DNA from: Cinclus cinclus
Taxonomy: Eukaryota > Chordata > Aves > Passeriformes > Cinclidae
Direction of reading: 5' to 3'
Assembly (NCBI RefSeq): GCF_963662255.1
Contig: NC_085055.1
Location: 1,721,979 to 1,785,978 of the forward strand
DNA length: 64,000 nucleotides
How positions within the stretch are numbered: the first letter of the stretch is position 1; each line of letters begins with the position of its first letter. The notes below the pieces were generated by a model. It searched no databases. It was given only the letters and a program-made list of their open reading frames with translations, and was not told the DNA's origin. The position numbers and the translations under genes are program-made. Below, in pieces: positions 56,358 through 64,000 of the stretch.

Positions 56358-57774
56358 GTGAGTCCACCTGGAATTCCTCCTTTTTCCTTTCTTGGCTTCC
56401 TTCCTGGGATTTGGGACGAGTGCAAGCTCAGCTGTGGGATCACTGGGTTGGTAAAGGGTTAAAAAGGGATTTTGGGGTGTCTCAGATGGCCTCCAGGCAG
56501 AGATTCCTCTTGTAGGCTGATCAGGATGTGACTGTGGATGTCAGACCTGGATTTCAGCAGATTCTGGAGGTGGTCTTGCTGGAAAAAATGGTTCTTCCAA
56601 GTGGTCTTGTGTTTAGGATATCATGTTCCCAGAAACCTCAAATTGTGATGCTTTTCATTGGTTGATTTTTCTTGGTTTCTTGGTTGATTTTTTTGGTGTT
56701 GTTTTGTTGGTTGATTTTTATATTTGCTAAAAGAGACTTTGAGAAGTTGATTTAGGGGATCAAAATTAAATTTGGTTTTGGAATAAATATTCCACCTTAA
56801 CCAGTGGATGGAGGCTGCATTTCTCAGCGATTTTAATCTCGTGAAGCCCCAGGCACTGATCAAACAGAACTTTTCTGTGCTAAGAGCTCTGATCTTGGAA
56901 TTTTGGAGATAATTGACTCTGGTTTCCAGTGCTGATCCAAGTGTTGATCCAGGCCCAAAGTCAAGCTGTTTCCAGCAGGTTTATTTTAGGACATGGCGCT
57001 TGACAGAATTTAATAAAATATTCCTGAGGGAACTGTTTCATTTTTAGTTGAGAGCTGGAGAGCAGGAGGATAAAGTGGGCTGGAATATTGGGTTAGACAC
57101 TGATGTTCCATGGATTAAAGGGCTTTTGGTTCCTTTAATGAGAGGAATAAATGAGGATATAAATGTTCATCTGCCACTGGAATCTGCTTCCACCAGAGGT
57201 CCCTCGTACCCTGTGCAGGGACGCTCCCGGCTGCTCCAGAGCTTCTCCAGCACTAACCTCGTTTGGAAAATGATGTTTTTGGGATGTTTGGAGTTCAGTC
57301 AGGACCTCTGGGAGTCCCGTGGTTTTGGGGAGAAAGCAATGGCTGCATCCCCGAGCGTTTGAGGGGTACAACACTGAGTTCCCCAGTTCTTCCCCGCGGA
57401 GAGAGCTGATGGAATGAGTGCAATGTCAGAGCTCGAGGGATGAAATGGGAAACGGAGAATTCTCCTTTGGTTGCTGCTTTGTAGCGAAGAAAGGTTTGTG
57501 TGTGTGCAGTACAAAGAGCTTTTTAATTATTGGGAAAGATCTGGTATTGATCACTGATCAGATTATGGGATGAGGAGCACACAGGGCGCTGCTGCGTTGT
57601 CTTTGCTTTTGTTTTCCTTTTGTGTGTTAGTTTTTGTTAAAAATGAATTAGAAGACAAATGTGTAACAGATTTGAAATAATGCTCTTCCTTGTAAATGTT
57701 TGAATTTTTGTTACCACGTAGAAAAGTGATGAAACTTCCCTTCCTAGATGGGTTTCTGCTTTTTTCCTCCAAAA
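56358..57774. other. Intron downstream of the IQ-motif exon
   Basis: No further IQCJ or SCHIP1 coding segment recognised. The remembered human continuation (PFARAPVGKIHPY) is not found. Confidence 0.55.
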
Positions 57775-58345
57775 TCACTGAATGGTTTGGGTTAGAAGGA
57801 ACCTTCAAGCTCATCCCATTCCACCCCTGCCATGGTAGGGACACTTTCCACTGTCCCAGGTGCTCCAACCCCAATGTCCAGCCTGGCCTTGGACACTTCC
57901 AGGGATCCAGGGAGAGCCACAGCTGCTCTGGGCACCCTGTGCCAGGGCCTGCCACCCCCCCAGCCAGGAATTCCTAATTCCCAACTTCCCATCTAAATTT
58001 TCACTCCTTCAGCTTGAAGCCATTCCCTTGTTCTGTCACTCCAGTTCCCAGTGAAGTCTCTCTACATTTTCCTTATATCCCCATTCAGATTGTGGAAGGA
58101 TCTCTGAGCTCTGCACAGAACTCCCTCTTCTCCTGGCTGAAAAACTCCAACTTCCCCAGCCTGTTTCCATAGGGGAAGATCTCCAGTCCCTTTATCGACT
58201 TTATCATGGTGTGTTCTAGATTTGCTCCAACAGTTCCATGTCCTTCTTATTGTGGGGACAGCAGATCCAGGTGCAGCATTCCAGGCGGCGTCTCGGGAAT
58301 CATTCCATGTCCAGCAGGATGTGCTAACCCATCCCGCACCCTGCT
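57775..58345 (-). mobile_element. Longest CR1 3' fragment in the window (about 570 bp)
   Basis: aatggtttgggttagaagga, ccccaatgtccagcctggcc, agccacagctgctctgggca, agcttgaagccattcccttg, ctcttctcctggctgaaaaa. It covers the CR1 3' UTR and the end of the second frame region but shows no intact reverse transcriptase. Confidence 0.9.
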
Positions 58346-61100
58346 GGGCTGTCGGGAGAGGAGCGGGAATCCCGCGGGATGCGGTGCGGGCTCGGGCTCT
58401 CAGCACCGCGGACAGCGCCAGGGCTTCTCCCGCTCTTCGGCCGGGGCTCGCTGCCCTTTAATGCGGATTTTACCCCAACCCTGTCACTCCTGACCTCCCA
58501 CCCTGGCAAAGCACCTCTTTTCATCTCATAAAAATCACTGCGATGCTCATGAGAATGGCACAATTCACGATGGCACAAGCGGATTCTGTAAAATTCCCAT
58601 TTTTATTGCCAAGTGCTCCAGTAGGCAACTTTCTCCCTAGAATTTTTTTTTTTAAAGGCGTAACAGAAATGGTTATTTCCCCAGCCTTTCTCCATGAGTT
58701 GATGCCGCAGAAATACCCAGTGAGGAAAAGAGCCAGGGTTGAACTCCTCTGCCCCAAACTCCAGTTTGTTTGTCCTTCCTTCCCTGTGTGGTGCCTTCAA
58801 AGCTGCAACTTTTCTCAGTAATTTAAGGTTTGGTTCTAAAGTAGAACAAAAATCTCTCTGCAGCCTTTGCGTGTTCCTAGATCTCCCAGGAGGATCCCAT
58901 TTTCCCACTGGTGTCTTTGACATTCCCAGGTGTGCTTTGCACCTGCAGGAACGATGGGAAGTTGAGGGTGAGGGAAAATCGATGTATGGGAGGCAGTGAA
59001 ATCCCAACAAACAGTGGGGTGTTCATATGGGGAACATTCCCTCATTCCTATGAGCCTGAATTCCCAAATCCATGAGCAGCAGAGAGGGAACCATCTGATA
59101 AATACTGACAGTGTGAGTTCTATACAATGTAAAAATGCAAATCCTTGCTCTTTGAGCAGCGTGGATGGAAACATAATTAAAGGTGAGGGAGACAAATACA
59201 ACTGAGATGAAAAGGCCTTAATTAGAAATCAAATATTTGATGGGTTGGGGAGAAATATGAATGCTGATGAGACTCAGATAACACTCGGAATGAAGGGAAC
59301 ATGGGGAAGAAATGTTGTTTTCAATCCCTCCCACTGGCTTTGGATCATCTCAGCTCTAAATGTGAGCAGGGAATTCACAGTGCTGTGGCCTAATGTGGAA
59401 TTTGTTTTCTAAATGGGTTTTTAATGGAGAAATAGTTGTTGAGTTTGTGTTTATTTGTGTACGTAGTCATCCCCAATGATTATCCAAGTTTAACTCCCTC
59501 ACAGATATTATCCCATGGGATTTCAACTGCTGGGATACAAAAGGACCCTCTCCATCCTTTCTGCTGGTGGGAGCAGAACACCAATAATTTCTTCTTTTTT
59601 ATGCTGCATGTATTAAAGGTTGGGTATTGACGTGATCATTGATGTCAGTTCGAATCCTTGTGGTTTAGCAGCAGCAAAATCAGTGCAGGAATGATCTTGG
59701 TTGATGATAAAACCACGGATAAGACATTTCTGATGATGGTTCTGCGGGAATATCCAGCTGCTTGAGACACTTGGGAAGAGGTTTTTTTGGCTTCTGGGGT
59801 GGGTTTAGGTCTGTGAAGGTTCACGGCGAGATGGCTCTAGTGGGTATCGATGAGAAGTCTCAAAATTAGATTTTATGTCTGACTTCAGGAAATTTGGCTG
59901 GATCCTTTACAAATCCTTTCAAAGCTAATTCTATCTACAATATCTCCCTTATTCCCACAGCAGGGAAATTCCTGCTGTTTGGGATGCACAGCTAAAAATA
60001 CCCTAAAATAAGTAAAGTTTTCAATGAGACCCTGTGGGATCACAGCTTTGGGCGTCGGGGACTTGAGAGGAGACAGCAGAGCACAGCAATAATTCCTAGG
60101 AATTACTGAGAATGCCAGGATCTGACAAATCCAAAACGACAAAGCCTTTTGTTGTCACCCTTCCCAAGCACTGCCGATGACAGAGATCAAACAGCTCAGT
60201 CCAATCCTGGAGCAGGGCAGGAAATGGGAAAGGATTTGGAACGGGAAGGAAACACTGGGAATGGTGGAATGTCTCCAACACGGAATTATTTGAGACTGGG
60301 AAATTTCCAACCACAGGTTTCTCATGAGGAATTATCTTCACTGGGCGGAATGAATTTTGTTTTCATGAGACCAAAAAAAAAAGAGGGGAAAATGTAAGAA
60401 ATTTAAGTAATGGACAATAAAGTCATGATTAGACCAGGAGGAATTAGATGTATAAAATATATTTAATAGAAACTTACTGGGATGGAGAGAAAATCCAGTG
60501 GAAATTGTCCCATTGAATTATTTTATTGGCTCTATCACCACTGAAATGTGGCAGCAGCACTTTAATGGTGTCTATTACAGAACAGTGCATCTTCCCAAAT
60601 ATACCCAGATTATCTCCTCCCAAAGGGCACAGTATTGATTCCTGCTCATAAAGTGAATTTTCAGGGTAAATATGCCAGAAAAGTACATTTTTTTGTGGGA
60701 ATAAATATGATTTGAGCTATTTCACTGCTTGGAATTTAAGCAAATAATAATCATTATTCTGGTTTTTAGGAGATTCTGACTCTGTTTCAATAACTCAATT
60801 TTTGGAGGCAATTTTCCACGTGTGAAATGACTTCTAAAAGTCGTTAGGAAGACATAAATGACATTTTAGGGAAGCATTTAAGGAAAAAGCTATCTTTTCT
60901 TTGGGAATATTTTCAAGGGAGTGAAAATTTCACACTGGGGGTTAAAAAAATAAATATCCATTTAAATTTTAACAAAGAGCCCAAAATGAGCAGCAGGGAG
61001 GTGCCCTGGTGGTGGTGGTTCATGTCCCAGCTGCTCTGCCCATCCTGGAGCTGAGCCCAACCATGGCTGATGCTTTTGGGAGGAAGATTGGGCAGCTTAT
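58346..61100. other. Unassigned, probably intronic
   Basis: A small CpG-rich patch at 58360-58470; otherwise AT-moderate single-copy sequence with no recognised exon. Confidence 0.5.
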
Positions 61101-61590
61101 CCCTAAATCCAGTTCTCATGGACTTTCCCACACTGGAGTTATCCAGATCCCCAACAAAATCTGATTAAATCCAGTTCTCATGGACTTTCCCACACTGGAG
61201 TTATCCAGATTCCCAACAAAATCTGATTAAATCCAGTTTTCATGGACATTCCCACACTGGAGTTACCCAGGTTTTCATCAAAATCCGATTAAATCCAGTT
61301 CTCTTGGACATTCCCACACTGGAGTTATCCAGGTTTTCATCAAAATCCGATTAAATCCTGTTCTCTTGGACATTCCCACACTGGAGTTATCCAGGTTTTC
61401 ATCAAAATCTGATTAAATCCTGTTCTCTTGGACATTCTCACACTGGAGTTATTCAGGTCTTCAACAAAATCTGATTAAATCCAGTTCTCATGGACATTCC
61501 CACACTGGAATTACTCAGGTCTTCCATAAAATCTGATCAAATCCAGTTTTCATGGAGATTCTCATGCTGGAATTACTCTGATTTTCTCCC
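61101..61590. repeat. 62-bp tandem repeat, about 8 copies
   Basis: Unit contains aaatccagttctcatggaca, ttcccacactggagttatcc and caacaaaatctgatt. Divergence rises toward the last copies. Confidence 0.95.
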
Positions 61591-63129
61591 AACCCCATCT
61601 CTCACACCAATGATTTTTGGCAAAGCCACCCTTTAGCAGCGATCTTTAATAGAGCTACATCCAGCAGTGGATTTGGGGGTTTATTCTGGATTATTCATTA
61701 CTTCCAAGATACGTTTGATTGCATCACTTGGTTCTCCCTTTTTTTTTTTTTTTTTTTAACTTCTGCTGCTCTTTCTCCTTTTCCTTTAAAGCATCAACCC
61801 TTTATGAACCCCAAAATTCCCCGAAGTTCCTCTGTCCTGGCCACGTAACAGTGAATTTTGGAAGGGTTTTCCATTTCCCAGGGGATTTTGTTTAGCAGTG
61901 CCAGGATCACCTCACACCCCTTTGTGTCCTTGGGCTGTGATTTAAACTTTCCTTCACTGCTGACTTCTGAAATTCCGACCTTATTTTACCTTTCTTTGCA
62001 AGCACTGAATTAAATCTTTTTCCTCCCATTGGCCCAACTGGGAGCTGAGCAGTTCCCACCTGGAAACACCAGAGCCAGAGGTGAACTGCGGAATATTTGA
62101 ATATTCCTGTATTTTATTATATCAGACATTTCCCTGCTGTTCTGATAACCCATTCCGTGTGCACACCACTTACGTACAAATTTAGGAGCTCTTGTTTTCC
62201 CAACCGAACCCTTGTTTCCCGTTCCTAATTAAGGCGCTGCTTTAATTACATTAATTCCTCTCATTCCGAGCCTGAACGTGGAGCTTGGGAAACGCTGCTC
62301 CGATCAAAAGCTTTGGTTTTTGCAAGGTATTTAAAATTCCATCGCTGTCCCAGTAACCCTCAGCCAGTGGATTATTTCTCATGGGCACACAGTCCATCCT
62401 TCTCCTGGGGGTTTTATGGACAGAGTGCATAAAAGGATAACACAATGAACAGGCCACTTGCCATCCTCTATCAGCTGCTTAAATCAGCTGCTCCAGGCAG
62501 GAATTCAATACAGGAGAAGCTGTTCCAAATGGATTTTTCAGGTACAAGGCATAACAAGGAATTTCAGGAGCACCCTTGACCCGTTGGCACCGAAATAGCT
62601 TTAAAGACATTTATGGGACTTTAATAAAGACGCTTTCAAACCATCTTCAGAATAATAAAATTGCTTTGGTGCACTGAGGAGCTCAGAAGAAAATCAAATT
62701 ATTGTTAGATTTGATTATGTCAGTGTCCAGAAATCCCAAATATTGGATAAAATCTGCTGAGAAGCAAATGGAGAATCTCATTTAGGGAGGGAAAGGACGA
62801 GAAGGCTTTGCATGCAGGAATTGAATATTCCCCTGTAATTTTATTTTTATGTAAATTATGTAAATTAGATAAAGATGTCATAATATTTCCCGTGCTGAAT
62901 TCATGCTATTTATGAACACTGAAGTGCTGTTCCCCCTCTCCTGTAAAATCCTGCTGTGCTTCCCAGAAAGCTGGGGATTTATCTTGTCTCCTGTGTTTAA
63001 TTTTGCAAAATTAGGATGCAAACTTAAATATGTAATCTTGAAGCCAAATTTCAGCAACAAATTTCCAACCTCGAAGGAAATGGAAATGGAATATGGAAGT
63101 GCTGTGGAGAATTCAGTATTTTTATTCCA
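61591..63129. other. Unassigned, probably intronic
   Basis: AT-rich single-copy sequence with a T run at 61738-61757. No exon recognised. Confidence 0.5.
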
Positions 63130-63320
63130 GAGCTGTGGTTTTTTTGGGGATGTAGAGAAATTAAAACAGACTGCCCAGGCATGTGGTGGATTCATGGATT
63201 CACCATCCCTGGAAATGCTCCAAAAATGTGTGAATGTGGCACTTGAGGACATTTTGATGGTTGGATTTGTTCTTGGGAATCTTTTCCCACCTTAAGGACT
63301 CTGTGATTCCGTGGAATGAT
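63130..63320 (+). mobile_element. CR1 3' fragment, diverged
   Basis: tggattcatggattcaccat, ccctggaaatgctccaaaaa, tgtgtgaatgtggcacttga, then ccaccttaaggactctgtga. Confidence 0.75.
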
Positions 63321-64000
63321 GGCCTTGGTGTCTCTCCCAAGACTGGGAATGCTGCTGTGGCTTCCTGCCCACTTGGGGCCCATTTTGATGTTTCTCTTCC
63401 TCACTGCCAAATATTTCCTGGATTTTCTTCCAAAATAATTCTGAATTCCTTTTGTGGGTTGGAGTTCCATGGGTGGCTGTAGGGCAGGGCTGGATCTTTG
63501 TCTGTCCCTTCCCATTTCTTGGAGAACAAAAAAGCCCCAACCTTTGTCTGAGCCCTAAATCTCCTCTAGGACCACACCGAGGCTCGGAGGGGCTGGAATT
63601 TGTACAAATCCCAATTCCCATTGCATGCCTTTAATCCTGATTAACACTTGTTTGTGAGCTCCATCTGCAGCAGCTCCTTCATTCCCTTCTGGTGGAACCT
63701 TTGCTGCTCCTTATCCCAAAAGAAAGGGAATGGGACTCCTTAGTTCCTGAACTGTGACCTTTCCCTAAGGATTCTTGCTCCTTCTTGGAGGGATTTGTAG
63801 GGATCTTTGATTCTCTGCAAACCTGAGCCTGACTCATCACATCATCAGAAATCCCCAAACCCTCGATGCTGTAAAAATATCCCAGAGCTCCTTAAATCAT
63901 TTTCCAGGAGGAGTTTAATGATCCAGAAAATTAAGAATATTCACTTTTTTTTTTTTTTCCCCAGCAAGGAGATATTTTAATTCCAAATTTAATTTCTCCC
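63321..64000. other. Unassigned to window end
   Basis: Single-copy with a T run at 63946-63958. Nothing coding recognised. Confidence 0.5.

Noticed and set aside
56358..64000. Downstream IQCJ or SCHIP1 exons
   Set aside because: Searched by eye for the expected continuation and for any open, splice-bounded conserved segment; none could be supported.

Overview
The window is eukaryotic and looks like an avian, probably songbird, autosomal segment. The evidence is (i) about twenty short fragments carrying the 3' end of a CR1-type LINE, with its characteristic tail (pairs such as ccaacccaaacc / gattccatgatt, in both orientations); (ii) a split vertebrate gene with compact introns and a GC-rich promoter; and (iii) extreme density of minisatellites. 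No bacterial, organellar, rRNA, tRNA or CRISPR features were seen. Most long open frames in the window are artefacts of tandem repeats whose unit length is a multiple of three or whose composition lacks stop codons.

Layout. 1-2765: upstream flank with small tandem repeats and one CR1 fragment. 2766-3110: CpG-rich promoter and first exon of MFSD1, with five CACGTG palindromes packed into 70 bp just before the start codon. 2891-16158: MFSD1 on the + strand. I could assemble 17 coding exons with GT/AG borders and consistent phase, giving a 520-residue lysosomal 12-TM MFS transporter. Its introns hold at least seven minisatellites, one of which has copied the end of exon 11. 16159-52721: the MFSD1 3' flank and probably the 5' part of the IQCJ locus. 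It has no recognisable coding exon and is dominated from 22.6 to 35.9 kb by satellite-like DNA: an AT-rich array, a 2.1-kb TGAGGTGAT array, GATCC repeats, an AGGTCA array, a 2-kb polypurine tract and a 29-bp GC-rich array. 52722-56357: three consecutive exons of IQCJ (or the IQCJ-SCHIP1 read-through), + strand. The third carries a coding 9-bp repeat that adds a long Ser/Thr/Pro-rich segment after the IQ motif. 56358-64000: downstream intron with CR1 pieces and a 62-bp tandem repeat; no further exon was recognised.

Gene order MFSD1 then IQCJ in the same orientation matches what I recall of the human 3q25 locus, which supports both identifications. MFSD1 acts in the lysosomal membrane, and the E-box cluster at its start resembles the CLEAR element recognised by TFEB/TFE3/MITF. 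IQCJ is a small IQ-motif protein that in mammals is also made as a fusion with SCHIP1. The two genes are neighbours and have no known shared pathway. Family names, functions and comparisons with human proteins come from memory; exon borders, motifs and repeats are read directly from the sequence.
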